A stretch of DNA of 64,000 nucleotides from Butyrivibrio sp. X503 (GTDB taxonomy: Bacteria; Bacillota; Clostridia; Lachnospirales; Lachnospiraceae): positions 124,001 to 188,000 of the forward strand of contig NZ_RAIQ01000003.1 of the NCBI RefSeq assembly GCF_003625475.1, given 5' to 3'. Shown piece by piece: positions 34,357 to 43,174 of the stretch. Below the pieces are notes generated by a model. That model did no database searches, was not told the origin of the DNA, and saw only the letters and a list, made by a program, of their open reading frames with translations. Position numbers and translations under genes: made by a program. Every line of letters begins with the position of its first letter. The stretch's first letter is position 1.

Positions 34357-35319
34357 TCAGTTATTTACAAGATGTACCGCGAAACCTCCAAGCTCATCCG
34401 CAAGGTATGCGACCTTAAGATGGTTGTCGGCATCATATTTAAATGAAGACTCGTCAAATTTAACGCCCTGTCTTCCAAGGTGATAAACGGCTCTGTCAAC
34501 GTTGTTGGTTCCGATGGCAATATGTCCGTTTGCACCTCTGCCCTTAGCCTTCATAACTTCTATAACATTTCCGGCAAACACCGAAGAATTTCCGACCTTC
34601 TTGGTAAATCCAAAGAGAGAAACAAACTTATCAGCAGTAGCCTCAGCCGATGCAGCGTCATTCTCGTTGATACCTATATGCTTCATGGTGAATCCGAGCA
34701 TAGCGTTTACGGCATCTTTGGTCATAGCTTCGATCTCATCAAACTTTCCGGCTGAAATAAGATCTTTTTTGACCATCCAGCTACCACCACAGCAGAATAC
34801 CTTATTAAACCCAAGGTAATCATTCAAGTTGTTCTTATTTATACCGCCTGTCGGCATGAAATGCATCTTGGTATAAGGCGCTGCCATAGCCTTGATCTTG
34901 GCTATTCCGCCATTTTGCTCGGCAGGAAAAAACTTTACGCAGTCAAGTCCAAGCTCAATAGCCTGCTCAACTTCACCGGGTGTAGCTGTTCCGGGAACAA
35001 CCGGTACTCCGATACTCTTGATGTACTCAACATTGGATCTGTTGAATCCGGGGCTTACGATAAACTTGGCTCCGGCCGCCTTGGCTCTGTCCGCCTGCTC
35101 TGCATTAAGTACAGTTCCGGCGCCCACGATCATCTCGGGGAACTCCTTTGAAATGATCCTTATAGCTTCCTCTGCAGCTTCTGTACGGAATGTAACCTCT
35201 GCCGCGGGAAGACCTCCCTTTATAAGAGCCTCTGCCAAAGGCGCTGCGTCCTTGGCATCGTCAATCGCGATTACGGGTACTATACCGATTTTGTAAAGTT
35301 CTTCGCAAATCTTATCCAT
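34357..35319 (-). CDS. eda: KDPG/KHG aldolase fused to a C-terminal VOC-like domain
   Basis: Aldolase that cleaves KDPG to pyruvate and glyceraldehyde-3-phosphate. The N-terminal 213 residues are Eda: IVPVIAIDDAKDAAPLAEAL, AGTVLNAEQA, FIVSPGFN, the Schiff-base Lys in DCVKFFPAE and MPTGGINKNNL. Residues 214-320 form an extra domain like glyoxalase/VOC folds (MKHIGINEND, ATADKFVSLFGFTKKVGNSS, NGHIAIGTNNVDRAVYHL, GGFAVHLVNN). The plain enzyme is about 210 residues, so this is a fusion. The added domain shows no clear metal ligands, so it may be structural or ligand-binding. Confidence 0.9.
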   Translation of the reverse strand: MDKICEELYKIGIVPVIAIDDAKDAAPLAEALIKGGLPAAEVTFRTEAAEEAIRIISKEFPEMIVGAGTVLNAEQADRAKAAGAKFIVSPGFNRSNVEYIKSIGVPVVPGTATPGEVEQAIELGLDCVKFFPAEQNGGIAKIKAMAAPYTKMHFMPTGGINKNNLNDYLGFNKVFCCGGSWMVKKDLISAGKFDEIEAMTKDAVNAMLGFTMKHIGINENDAASAEATADKFVSLFGFTKKVGNSSVFAGNVIEVMKAKGRGANGHIAIGTNNVDRAVYHLGRQGVKFDESSFKYDADNHLKVAYLADELGGFAVHLVNN

Positions 35320-35348
35320 TATAATGCCTTTCTTTTTACTTATAATAC

Positions 35349-36182
35349 TTAATCCTCAAACTTACTCGGATCAAGGTTGCTTGGATCTTGTCCGATGTAA
35401 GCTGTGATACCTCCGTCTATGTAGACTACCTGTCCGTTTATAAAATCGGAAGCAGGGGATGCAAGGAATACAGCAAGTCCCATGAGGTCCTCCGTCTTGC
35501 CCCATCTCTGCGCAGGTGTCTTGGAACGAATAAATCTGTCAAAGGGATGCATCGAGCCGTCAGGCTGCTTCTCTCTAAGAGGTGCCGTCTGAGGAGTCGC
35601 GATATATCCGGGGCCGATGGCGTTGCACTGAATATTATACTGGCCGTACTCGGAACAGATATTTCTTGTGAGCATCTTAAGTCCGCCCTTTGCTGCTGCA
35701 TAAGCGGATACCGTCTCGCGTCCGAACTCCGACATCATCGAGCAGGCGTTGATGATCTTGCCGCTGCCTTTTTTTATCATTGCGGGAAGTACTGCCTTGG
35801 AACAGATAAAGGGACCCGTAAGATCAACGTCTATTACCTGATTCCACTCTTCCAAAGTCATCTCGGTCATAGGAATCCTCTTGATGATACCCGCATTGTT
35901 TACAAGTATATCAATTGTTCCCACTTTTTGCTCTACATCGGCAACAAATTCTTTTACCATGTCTTCCTTGGTGACATCGCAAACAGCGCCGTAAGCTTCT
36001 ATTCCAAGCTTGTTGTACTCAGCCATTCCCTTGTCCACAAGTTCCTGATTTATATCGTTAAAAACAATTTTGGCGCCGCTCTGCGCAAAAGCTGTCGCAT
36101 AAGCAAGTCCAAGTCCGTAAGAAGCGCCCGTTACCCACGCAACCTTACCTTCAAGTGAAAAATTCTTCAAAAAGTCCGTCAT
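35349..36182 (-). CDS. kduD: SDR oxidoreductase, 2-deoxy-D-gluconate 3-dehydrogenase / gluconate 5-dehydrogenase type
   Basis: Short-chain dehydrogenase of 277 residues. Cofactor loop VTGASYGLGLAYA (near 17-29), NNAG (near 91), and catalytic Ser/Tyr/Lys with YAAAKGG (near 160). It sits between kduI and eda, where KduD reduces 2,5-diketo-3-deoxygluconate to 2-keto-3-deoxygluconate. Sequence alone cannot separate KduD from gluconate 5-dehydrogenase; the neighbour kduI favours KduD. It lies 29 bp before eda. Confidence 0.88.
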   Translation of the reverse strand: MTDFLKNFSLEGKVAWVTGASYGLGLAYATAFAQSGAKIVFNDINQELVDKGMAEYNKLGIEAYGAVCDVTKEDMVKEFVADVEQKVGTIDILVNNAGIIKRIPMTEMTLEEWNQVIDVDLTGPFICSKAVLPAMIKKGSGKIINACSMMSEFGRETVSAYAAAKGGLKMLTRNICSEYGQYNIQCNAIGPGYIATPQTAPLREKQPDGSMHPFDRFIRSKTPAQRWGKTEDLMGLAVFLASPASDFINGQVVYIDGGITAYIGQDPSNLDPSKFED

Positions 36183-36232
36183 TACCGTAACCTCCTAATA
36201 TCATCAAATACTGCGCTTACTTATCGATCGGA

Positions 36233-37096
36233 TCACATAAGATCGGTCATGGCTACATCGTCCATGTCGTCAAAATCCTGGTTTTCTCCGACCATCCCCC
36301 AGATAAAAGTATAAGCCTGCGTACCGCATCCTGAGTGGATAGACCAGCTTGGACTGATGACCGCCTGCTCATTGCGCATTACAATGTGGCGAGTCTCGGT
36401 CGGTTCTCCCATGAAGTGCATAACGATCGCATCCTCAGGAATATCAAAATAGAGGTAAACCTCCATGCGTCTGTCATGCGTGTGACAAGGCATTGTATTC
36501 CATACACTTCCGGGCTTAAGCTCCGTCATTCCCATCTCGAGCTGGCATGTCTCAACCTGTCCGGGCAAAATATATTTGTTGATAACTCGGTGATTGGATT
36601 CTTCCAGACTTCCCAATTCCTTCTTGTTCTCATCCTTGATGATCACAACATCATCCGAAGGTGTTCCTTCTCTTTTGATGAGCACTGTAGGATAAGTCTT
36701 GTGAGCAGGTGCGCTGTTTATATAGAATTTGGCGGGATTCCGGGAATCCGTACTTGCAAAAGAAATATCTTTTGCCCCCATTCCTATATACATGCCCTGC
36801 TTGTAGTCAACCTCGTACTTCTTGCCGTCTATTGTTATGCTTCCGGATCCTCCGATATTGATCACGCCCATCTCGCGTCTTTGTAAAAAATACTCCGCTC
36901 TGAGCTCATCTCCTGCGGTCAGCTTAAGTTCCTTGGTCGCAGGAACTGCCGATCCGGTAATGATCCTGTCAATATGGCTGTATACGAGTTTGATCTCATC
37001 AGGCTTAAAAAGATCGTCGATCAAAAATTCCCGACGCAGTCTCTGTGTATCATAGTGTTTCTCATCCATTGGTGAGCAAGCTGTTCTAAGTTCCAT
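36233..37096 (-). CDS. kduI: 5-dehydro-4-deoxy-D-glucuronate isomerase
   Basis: Cupin isomerase converting 5-keto-4-deoxyuronate, the product of unsaturated galacturonate from pectin, to 2,5-diketo-3-deoxygluconate. The metal-binding region [15 protein letters not shown] is visible near 200, and the family start [20 protein letters not shown] is intact. I begin at ATG 37096 (ACGGAGGG upstream), giving 287 residues. It is the first gene of the uronate operon. No pectate lyase or uronyl hydrolase is in the window, so the substrate must come from enzymes encoded elsewhere. Confidence 0.94.
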   Translation of the reverse strand: MELRTACSPMDEKHYDTQRLRREFLIDDLFKPDEIKLVYSHIDRIITGSAVPATKELKLTAGDELRAEYFLQRREMGVINIGGSGSITIDGKKYEVDYKQGMYIGMGAKDISFASTDSRNPAKFYINSAPAHKTYPTVLIKREGTPSDDVVIIKDENKKELGSLEESNHRVINKYILPGQVETCQLEMGMTELKPGSVWNTMPCHTHDRRMEVYLYFDIPEDAIVMHFMGEPTETRHIVMRNEQAVISPSWSIHSGCGTQAYTFIWGMVGENQDFDDMDDVAMTDLM

Positions 37097-37369
37097 ATAC
37101 CCTCCGTTCCATTGCATAGCATTTTAGTCAGCAATTTATTCTCTGATATATGTAATGATACTAGATATATTTTTCCACGTCAGTTCATTTACGTTATAAA
37201 AACTTGCAAATCTTGACCTATCTAAGCCCTTCTGCACGGTAATATCATAGCATAGTAATAAATGTTTTGTATTGCAAAAGTTGCAGTGTGCAACATTTTC
37301 GACTTCTCCGTTGTTTATAAAGTAATAGCAGTCATCCAACCTTTTTTTGACTGCTCGGAGGGTAAAAAT

Positions 37370-38974
37370 ATGAAAAAGAATTTAAAGAAGGGATTTAATG
37401 TATTGGTAGCAATGGCGCTGGCATCCAGTATGCTGGCAGGCTGCGGCGGCGCAAAAAGTACTGCACCGGCGGCACAAGAAGCGGAATATTCACCGACTTC
37501 CGATGCTTATTATGAAAGTGCAGCCACAGAAAGTGCAGAATATTCGGAAGGTGAATATACTTACAATTATCCGCCCGAAAACACGGAAACTTATGAAAAG
37601 CCCGAAGAGAACGGCGCCACACTTGTAAGCGTCAATCCTCTCTCAACCTTTGCAATGGATGTTGATACTGCTTCCTATGCAAACGTAAGAAGAATGATCG
37701 AGGACGGATATTCGGCTAGTGATATTCCTGCCGAAGCGGTAAGACCGGAGGAGTTCATCAATTATTTTCATTATGACCTTAATTCTCCCGACAAAGGCGA
37801 AGCCTTCGGAATAACGACTGAGATAGGCGACTGCCCGTGGAATGAAGATCATAAGATAATGTTTGTAGGCCTAAAGACGGCCGAAATGAACAACAATGAG
37901 CTTCCCGCAAGTAACCTGGTATTCCTTATCGATGTATCGGGATCAATGAGTTCGGAAAATAAGCTTCCTCTTTTAAAAAAGAGTCTTAAGGAGCTCGTTG
38001 ACAATTATACAGGCGAAGGAACACTGTCCATCGTCACATATTCGGGAGAAGAAAAGGTTCTTCTCGAAGGTGAAAATCTTGCCAATAAGAAAAAGATAAA
38101 GAAGGCGATCAACAGCCTTTCGGCAAGCGGATGCACCAACGGTGAGAGCGGTATGAAAAAAGCATATGAGATTGCTTCCGAATATTACATCGAAGGCGGT
38201 GTAAACAGAGTAGTCATGGCAACAGACGGCGATCTCAATGTTGGTATTTCAGATCCCGATGAGCTTGAAAACTTTATTACAGAGAAAAAAGAAACCGGCG
38301 TCTTTTTATCAGTACTCGGCTTTGGCGACGGTAACTACAAGGATGCAAGCATGCAAAGACTCGCTGACTGCGGAAACGGCAACTACTCTTACATCGATTC
38401 CATGGTTGAAGCAAGAAAAGTTCTTGTCGAAGAGATGAGCTCAACAATGGTAACCGTTGCAAAGGACGCCAAGATCCAGGTTGAGTTTAATCCCAACAAG
38501 GTAAACAGCTACAGACTCATCGGATATGAAAACAGACAGATGGACGCAGCAGACTTTAATGACGACAAGAAAGACGGCGGCGAAGTCGGCGCAGGCCACA
38601 GCGTTATCGCTCTTTACGAGGTAACAATGGCTGACAGCGAAAAGGCTGTAAACTTAAAGTATCAGAACAACGAGCAGGAGGATTACGGTGACGAATACGC
38701 AACCGTAAACGTAAGATACAAAGAGCCTGAAGCTGATGAATCCAAACTCTCAAGCTATGTTGTAACCGATAACGATGTAAAAGAAAAAGCAAGTGACAAC
38801 ATGAAGTTTGCTGAGAGCGTTGCTGAGTTTTCACTTATCTTATCTGACAGTGATCACAAGGGAAATGCCAGCTACGACCACGTGATCGAGACTTATTCCG
38901 ATATTCAAACTCGCGATGAATACAAGGATGAATTCATCCAACTTGTAAGAATGGTGGAAAAAAGAGACTTATAA
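37370..38974 (+). CDS. VWA-domain (YfbK-type) lipoprotein
   Basis: Surface lipoprotein of 534 residues, start ATG 37370 with CGGAGGG upstream. The signal ends in SMLAGCGGAK (lipobox), followed by a Tyr/Glu-rich linker (YSPTSDAYYESAATESAEYS). The YfbK N-terminal domain FAMDVDTASYANVRRMIEDG comes next, then a von Willebrand A domain with a complete MIDAS (FLIDVSGSMSS near 187; VMATDGDLNVG), so it can bind a divalent metal. The C-terminal YfbK block ends with ETYSDIQTRDEYKDEFIQLV. The ECF sigma and anti-sigma genes follow within 50 bp, suggesting one unit that relays a surface signal. The ligand is unknown. Confidence 0.9.
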   Translation: MKKNLKKGFNVLVAMALASSMLAGCGGAKSTAPAAQEAEYSPTSDAYYESAATESAEYSEGEYTYNYPPENTETYEKPEENGATLVSVNPLSTFAMDVDTASYANVRRMIEDGYSASDIPAEAVRPEEFINYFHYDLNSPDKGEAFGITTEIGDCPWNEDHKIMFVGLKTAEMNNNELPASNLVFLIDVSGSMSSENKLPLLKKSLKELVDNYTGEGTLSIVTYSGEEKVLLEGENLANKKKIKKAINSLSASGCTNGESGMKKAYEIASEYYIEGGVNRVVMATDGDLNVGISDPDELENFITEKKETGVFLSVLGFGDGNYKDASMQRLADCGNGNYSYIDSMVEARKVLVEEMSSTMVTVAKDAKIQVEFNPNKVNSYRLIGYENRQMDAADFNDDKKDGGEVGAGHSVIALYEVTMADSEKAVNLKYQNNEQEDYGDEYATVNVRYKEPEADESKLSSYVVTDNDVKEKASDNMKFAESVAEFSLILSDSDHKGNASYDHVIETYSDIQTRDEYKDEFIQLVRMVEKRDL

Positions 38975-39023
38975 GTGTTATAATACCCGTGTTGACCACA
39001 GAAAATAAAAAATGGGGATTGGC

Positions 39024-39506
39024 ATGGGAAAGAATCAAGAACGCGCAGCAGCTCTTTTGGAAAAATATGGAAATACCATATTGAGAACGGCATACTCTTA
39101 TCTTCACAACATGGAAGATGCCGAGGATATTTTGCAGGATACGCTACTGCAATATCTTAAATCGGACTCCGAATACAACAATGAGGAGCACGAGAAGGCA
39201 TGGCTTTTAAGAGTAGCCATTAACTTAAGTAAAAACAAAATAAAGTACAATAAGATCAGAGAAACCGACGAATTAATGGAGGGACTGGTTTCCGAAGAAA
39301 AAGAGGAACTCTCTTTTGTCTGGGAAGCTGTCAAATCCCTTCCCGAGAAATATGTTGAGGTCGTTCATCTATACTATCAGGAAGGGTACTCCACCGTCGA
39401 TATATCGAATATCTTACAGAGAAAAGAATCTACTGTAAGATCCGATCTGAAAAGAGCAAGAGAAAAACTCAAAACTATTTTGAAGGAGGAATATGACTTT
39501 GAGTAA
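39024..39506 (+). CDS. ECF sigma factor (RNA polymerase sigma-70, SigW-like)
   Basis: Extracytoplasmic-function sigma factor of about 160 residues. Region 2 (KYGNTILRTAYSYLHNMEDA, EDILQDTLLQYL) and region 4 (SLPEKYVEVVHLYYQEGYST, VDISNILQRKESTVRSDLKR) are complete. Start: ATG 39024, with GGGGAT in front; an upstream ATG at 39012 lacks a ribosome site. Its end overlaps the next gene's start by 14 bp, as in sigma/anti-sigma pairs. Confidence 0.92.
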   Translation: MGKNQERAAALLEKYGNTILRTAYSYLHNMEDAEDILQDTLLQYLKSDSEYNNEEHEKAWLLRVAINLSKNKIKYNKIRETDELMEGLVSEEKEELSFVWEAVKSLPEKYVEVVHLYYQEGYSTVDISNILQRKESTVRSDLKRAREKLKTILKEEYDFE

Positions 39507-40158
39507 ATACAATGATCTTATGGAGAATGTTGTCGTTACTGAAGACATGAAGAAAAGAATCCTTCAGAATATTGAGAAGGAGCTTGGTGATGATAAAGTA
39601 ACCAAGAGTAACGACAAGGAAAAAGTATCAGATACGGTAAATAATAAAATAGTAAGCTTCTTCCGCTCTCCCACATACAAAACATTGCTTAGCGTAGCCG
39701 CAGGATTGCTTATCGTTGCAATATCGGGTATTGCAATAAAATCTGTTATCTATGACAGCTTCGGCCGTCATGATTCCGCTACAATGAGCGAAGGTGCTGT
39801 GGGAGGAGCCAAGACTCCTGCTCAGGAAGCATTTGAAGCTCCTCAGGAAGCGTTTGAGGCCTCTGCTGAAGAAGCAGCAATGACTGAGGAAGCCGATTCC
39901 GGTAACGATCCTCAGGTTATCAAGACAACCGATCATGTAGAGGATTACGCTACGCTGACCGGTGATAACGCGGAATACGATGTTGTCGAAGATATAGCTA
40001 TCGATGATATCACCGTTACTTTCAGAGGAAACGGCGACACCGTAACAAGCGCTATGTGGTATGAAGGCGAGGAAACTTATGCTGTATATTATCAAGAGCC
40101 CGTATCAAAAGAAGCAATGACGGAAGCGGTAAAAGAAGTTATCGCAGAAAATGAGTAA
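39493..40158 (+). CDS. Probable anti-sigma factor, single-pass membrane protein
   Basis: 221 residues. A cytoplasmic N-terminal part (LSKYNDLMENVVVTEDMKKR) is followed by one membrane helix near 60-80 (SVAAGLLIVAISGIAIKSVI), a low-complexity Glu/Ala linker with EAFEAPQEAFEASAEEAA, and a C-terminal extracellular domain ending in YYQEPVSKEAMTEAVKEVI. AAGGAGGA lies just before its ATG. Its overlap with the sigma gene and its topology fit an anti-sigma factor, though no ZAS zinc motif is visible. The downstream bidirectional terminator at 40182 ends the unit. Confidence 0.8.
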   Translation: MTLSKYNDLMENVVVTEDMKKRILQNIEKELGDDKVTKSNDKEKVSDTVNNKIVSFFRSPTYKTLLSVAAGLLIVAISGIAIKSVIYDSFGRHDSATMSEGAVGGAKTPAQEAFEAPQEAFEASAEEAAMTEEADSGNDPQVIKTTDHVEDYATLTGDNAEYDVVEDIAIDDITVTFRGNGDTVTSAMWYEGEETYAVYYQEPVSKEAMTEAVKEVIAENE

Positions 40159-40181
40159 CGTGAACTTAATAAGATAATAAA

Positions 40182-40222
40182 AAAGATTCTGTTCCCAATC
40201 ATTCGGGTTCAGAATCTTTTTT
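40182..40222. terminator. Bidirectional terminator
   Basis: AAAAAGATTCTG (about 40182-40192) pairs with CAGAATCTTTTTT (about 40210-40222), with U-runs on both strands. It closes the plus-strand sigma operon and the minus-strand rnpB. Confidence 0.88.
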
Positions 40223-40231
40223 GATCTGTCA

Positions 40232-40254
40232 TATCGGGAATCGCTCCCGATATA
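40232..40254 (-). terminator. Hairpin after rnpB
   Basis: TATCGGGA and TCCCGATA arms around ATCGC, directly downstream of rnpB on the minus strand. No U-run follows until the next stem. Confidence 0.55.
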
Positions 40255-40265
40255 ATGTTTTAAGC

Positions 40266-40617
40266 TGTGAGCAGGACTGTAAGCCGGGTTATGTCGTGGA
40301 TGATCATCTATCTAGGGCTGCCGTCACCGGCAGTCTCAAGCGACCCACCTGAAAGCGAGCCGGGCCGACTCATAGCTTTCTATTCGGTCTTGCTTCGGAT
40401 GAGGTTTACATGGCTACCGGTGTTACCACCGGCACGGTAGTCTCTTACACTGCCTTTCCACCCTTACCAAGCCAGAGGCTTGGCGGTATCTCTCTGTTGC
40501 ACTATCTCGGGAGTTGCCTCCGCCAGACGTTATCTGGCATCCTGCCCTGCGAAGCCCGGACTTTCCTCTCCCATGCCCTTTCGTATGCATGGCAGCGATC
40601 ATCTATCCTGCTCGTAT
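40266..40617 (-). ncRNA. rnpB: RNase P RNA, bacterial class A
   Basis: Catalytic RNA of RNase P, processing tRNA 5' ends. On the minus strand the conserved blocks GAGGAAAGTCCGGGCT (near 40551-40566) and ACATAACCCGGCTTAC (near 40279-40294) are both present. The ends pair: GAGCAGGA at the 5' end with TCCTGCTC at the 3' end (P1). The internal GCGGAGGCAACTCCC and GCTTTCAGGTGGG regions also fit. Length is about 350 bases, as expected for class A. Its end is near the hairpin at 40232-40254. Confidence 0.95.
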
Positions 40618-40696
40618 TTTCTCGGTCAATAATATATTATAACATTATGAAAGTACCTAACTAATTTAAGGAAAAAGATGGTTTTTGTCAACCGAA

Positions 40697-41794
40697 TTAT
40701 ATTTTAGATTGTAGTTCTTTTTCATGTTCTATCGTGAAATCACTGAGTCTATATGATCTGATACGTTCGTTTACCATAATAGGTTCAACAAAACCGCTCT
40801 TAACAAGAACTGCCAACCTGTTTATTATCGTCTTATTTGAGACCGTAAATTCCTTACTGATCTCAATCGGAGTGAATTCCCTTTTATAATTCTTCATAAG
40901 GAATAATAGCAGTTCTTTTTCTTTTAATTTTAAGTAAGATAGACTTCCGGTTATTTCCTCGGTGCTCGAATCTTCTGACAGCTCGCAAACCTTATTTGAA
41001 TATAGTTCGACCATTCTGAGGAAATAGTTTATCCATATTTCAGGGTGCGGTGGCTCATTCCTACCCGAGTAATATAATGCCGGTAATCCCATCTGGATGG
41101 ATTCGTAATATTCACTCACATCATATGCGAAATATTCTTCCAAAGATCCAATGCCATTAAAACCGAATCCATTGATATCAAGAACATAACCTGAAAGCAG
41201 TCGTGCAGTTCTACCATTACCATCTTCAAAAGGGTGAATTGTTACAAGCTGATAATGAACAACCGCAGCTACAATAAGTGGATGATCGTCCGTTGTATTT
41301 ACATATTCCACCAGTTCATCCAGCAATCCGGGGATATCCGAATATTCCGGAGGGATATAATCCGGATTTCCCGTTTGTGAATCATATACTGCAAAAAGCA
41401 CCCCCGGAGGCATAGGTCCACGAAGACCTATCTTTTCCTTCGATGCTCCCTTTTCTACGTATTTCTGCACATCGAGGATCAGCTTTTTAGAAAATTTCTC
41501 TTTCTTTTTTACCTTTTCCTCCAGATAATTCAAAGCAAGAAAATAGTTTCTCACCTCTTGCTCAGGCTTTAAGAGATGTTTTCTTTCATCTCGATCGATC
41601 ACTTCATCAACCTGTTTCTCAGAAAGTGGATTTCCTTCGATCTTATTTGATGCATAAGAACTCTTCTTTTTTGAATTCTTACGTAGCTTGTTTGCAACAG
41701 CCCGAGACATCTTTACCGTAGAAACTTTATATCTGTTTTTTTCAATTTTCGTTATATACTTAAGGATCTCATTGGTAAGTATAGCTTTGATCAT
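40697..41794 (-). CDS. Fic-domain protein (probable AMP-transferase) with winged-helix C-terminus
   Basis: 365 residues. The catalytic loop HPFEDGNGRTAR begins at His187 and matches HPFx(D/E)GNGRxxR, so it should transfer AMP or a related group from a nucleotide. An inhibitory-helix motif S49-NKI-E53-GN55 is visible in the N-terminus (class II, inhibitor within the same protein). Residues after about 290 form a winged helix (PIEISKEFTVSNKTIINRLA, VLVKSGFVEPIMVNERIRSY), suggesting that it also binds DNA. Upstream lies a run of phased TAGTG repeats. The target is unknown; no antitoxin gene is adjacent. Confidence 0.93.
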   Translation of the reverse strand: MIKAILTNEILKYITKIEKNRYKVSTVKMSRAVANKLRKNSKKKSSYASNKIEGNPLSEKQVDEVIDRDERKHLLKPEQEVRNYFLALNYLEEKVKKKEKFSKKLILDVQKYVEKGASKEKIGLRGPMPPGVLFAVYDSQTGNPDYIPPEYSDIPGLLDELVEYVNTTDDHPLIVAAVVHYQLVTIHPFEDGNGRTARLLSGYVLDINGFGFNGIGSLEEYFAYDVSEYYESIQMGLPALYYSGRNEPPHPEIWINYFLRMVELYSNKVCELSEDSSTEEITGSLSYLKLKEKELLLFLMKNYKREFTPIEISKEFTVSNKTIINRLAVLVKSGFVEPIMVNERIRSYRLSDFTIEHEKELQSKI

Positions 41795-41848
41795 GCCTTA
41801 TCACCTCAGGATAATTATATCAAAACAGAGCTGTTAATTCCATTAAAA

Positions 41849-41900
41849 CTTCACTATTTTTTCACTATTTTTCACTATTTTTACACTATTTTCCACTATG
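41849..41900 (-). repeat. Five helically phased CACTATTTT repeats upstream of fic
   Basis: CACTA occurs at 41852, 41863, 41873, 41884 and 41894: steps of 11, 10, 11, 10 bp, one helical turn each, with A/T-rich filler. On the minus strand this reads TAGTG(A/G/T)AAAA. It lies about 55-105 bp before the fic start, so it may be a regulatory site bound by the Fic C-terminal winged helix or another factor. Confidence 0.8.
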
Positions 41901-41950
41901 TCCGAGCTCGCTAACAGCGATAAACACTGGGATTGTACGGTTTGCGCCGT

Positions 41951-42352
41951 TTAATGTCCCTCAATATTATCACGGAATGGCGCGCCGGTAATTATTGTAA
42001 CAGTATAAATATCGTTTTCACTTCTGAGGTCAAAAAATTCGTAACCCTTATCAAGAATTCCTGCTATTGTCTCCTCGTCCTTTCCTGAAGTAAAAGATAT
42101 TCTCGTGAGACAGTCCACATGATTTCCGGTTCCGGATGAATTGCCGGTTTCAGACTGTACATCTATGATCTGAGCATCATCTATCTCCTCTGAGATCATA
42201 TTCCTTATCTCTTTTGTCTGTTTACCGGTCGCCGCATGATTAACTACAGCTCCGAAAACCTCACATACAATAAAAAGTGCGATCAGTAAGAGCGGGATAC
42301 CCACAACGGCAATGCCGATCCCTTTGATCACACGCATGATCCCTTTTTTCAT
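41951..42352 (-). CDS. Small membrane-anchored hypothetical protein
   Basis: Not recognised. 133 residues with one strong helix near 12-34 (IAVVGIPLLLIALFIVCEVF) and a mixed extracytoplasmic C-terminus (TKEIRNMISEEIDDAQIID, then a Ser/Gly-rich linker NSSGTGNH, then FTSGKDEETIAGILDKGYE). The ATG at 42352 is preceded by AGGGAG (plus 42360-42365). It is transcribed toward the fic gene and divergent from the protease gene. Confidence 0.68.
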   Translation of the reverse strand: MKKGIMRVIKGIGIAVVGIPLLLIALFIVCEVFGAVVNHAATGKQTKEIRNMISEEIDDAQIIDVQSETGNSSGTGNHVDCLTRISFTSGKDEETIAGILDKGYEFFDLRSENDIYTVTIITGAPFRDNIEGH

Positions 42353-42449
42353 GCCTTTACTCCCTCCTTATATATGAACATGTTATTATTATAGTGGCGT
42401 TTGCGTTTGCGCGCCACCCACATTCCATTTTTATCAAAAAGGATAAACC

Positions 42450-43166
42450 ATGTCACAGAAGAAAACCATCGCGCTGCTTACAGCTTTAATAATATTGTGT
42501 CTGTCGCCGTTTGCTTACAGGATCTACTCCGTTAGGCCGCAGAGCAGATATATGACAAAAGAGATCACTGCGCCCACAGGGGATATCGGCACAGCCATAG
42601 ATCATGTGTGCAAGACGGTAGTCTCGGTAAAAACCGAAGGCGCTGAAGGAAGCGGAAATATTTGGAGAATTAGCCCAACGTATATCGATGTCATAACTGC
42701 GGGACATGTTGCGAACGAAGGTAACGCGGATATCACGTTTTATGACGGTCTTACGGCGCAGGGCTCCGTTATAAGATTCAATGATGAAAAAGATATAGCT
42801 CTTATAAGGATCAAGCAAAAAGAGCTTAAGAAGGCTGCTAAAGAACAAGGATATTCTGAAGACAACTCTTTTGACATGAATTACGAGAGCGTTAGGGCCG
42901 CGAAGTACACACCGCTCTCTCACGACGATATTTTTATCATGGACGCAAAAACAGGAACAGCCTCAGTCGGCACGATCGATGCGGTCGATGAGTATATTCC
43001 TGATTTTAAAATGAATATGATCTATTGTCTTTGCGATGTCGATCCCGGAATGTCGGGAAGCGGCTTATTTGATAACAAAGGCCACTACTTAGGAATCCTA
43101 CTTGGCGGCTCCGATGAAGGAAGCGTGTGCCTTGGCGCAGACAACATATCGTTCCGCGCAAAATAA
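42450..43166 (+). CDS. Trypsin-like serine protease, membrane anchored or secreted
   Basis: 238 residues with an N-terminal hydrophobic segment (TIALLTALIILCLSPFA). The triad is visible: His86 in VITAGHVANEG, Asp115 in EKDIALIRI and Ser202 in DPGMSGSGLFD. It is shorter than DegP and has no PDZ domain, ending soon after the catalytic domain, so it is a single-domain secreted or anchored chymotrypsin-fold protease. It is transcribed alone on the plus strand. AAAAGGA precedes the ATG at 42450. The substrate is unknown. Confidence 0.88.
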   Translation: MSQKKTIALLTALIILCLSPFAYRIYSVRPQSRYMTKEITAPTGDIGTAIDHVCKTVVSVKTEGAEGSGNIWRISPTYIDVITAGHVANEGNADITFYDGLTAQGSVIRFNDEKDIALIRIKQKELKKAAKEQGYSEDNSFDMNYESVRAAKYTPLSHDDIFIMDAKTGTASVGTIDAVDEYIPDFKMNMIYCLCDVDPGMSGSGLFDNKGHYLGILLGGSDEGSVCLGADNISFRAK

Positions 43167-43174
43167 AATAGTCA

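Noticed and set aside
37136..37339. Small minus-strand frame of 67 residues before kduI
   Set aside because: It overlaps the kduI upstream region, has no ribosome site and no recognisable domain.
41849..41900. Plasmid-type iterons of a replication origin
   Set aside because: No Rep protein or DnaA boxes nearby; the repeats lie upstream of fic in a chromosomal setting with rnpB and rpoD.
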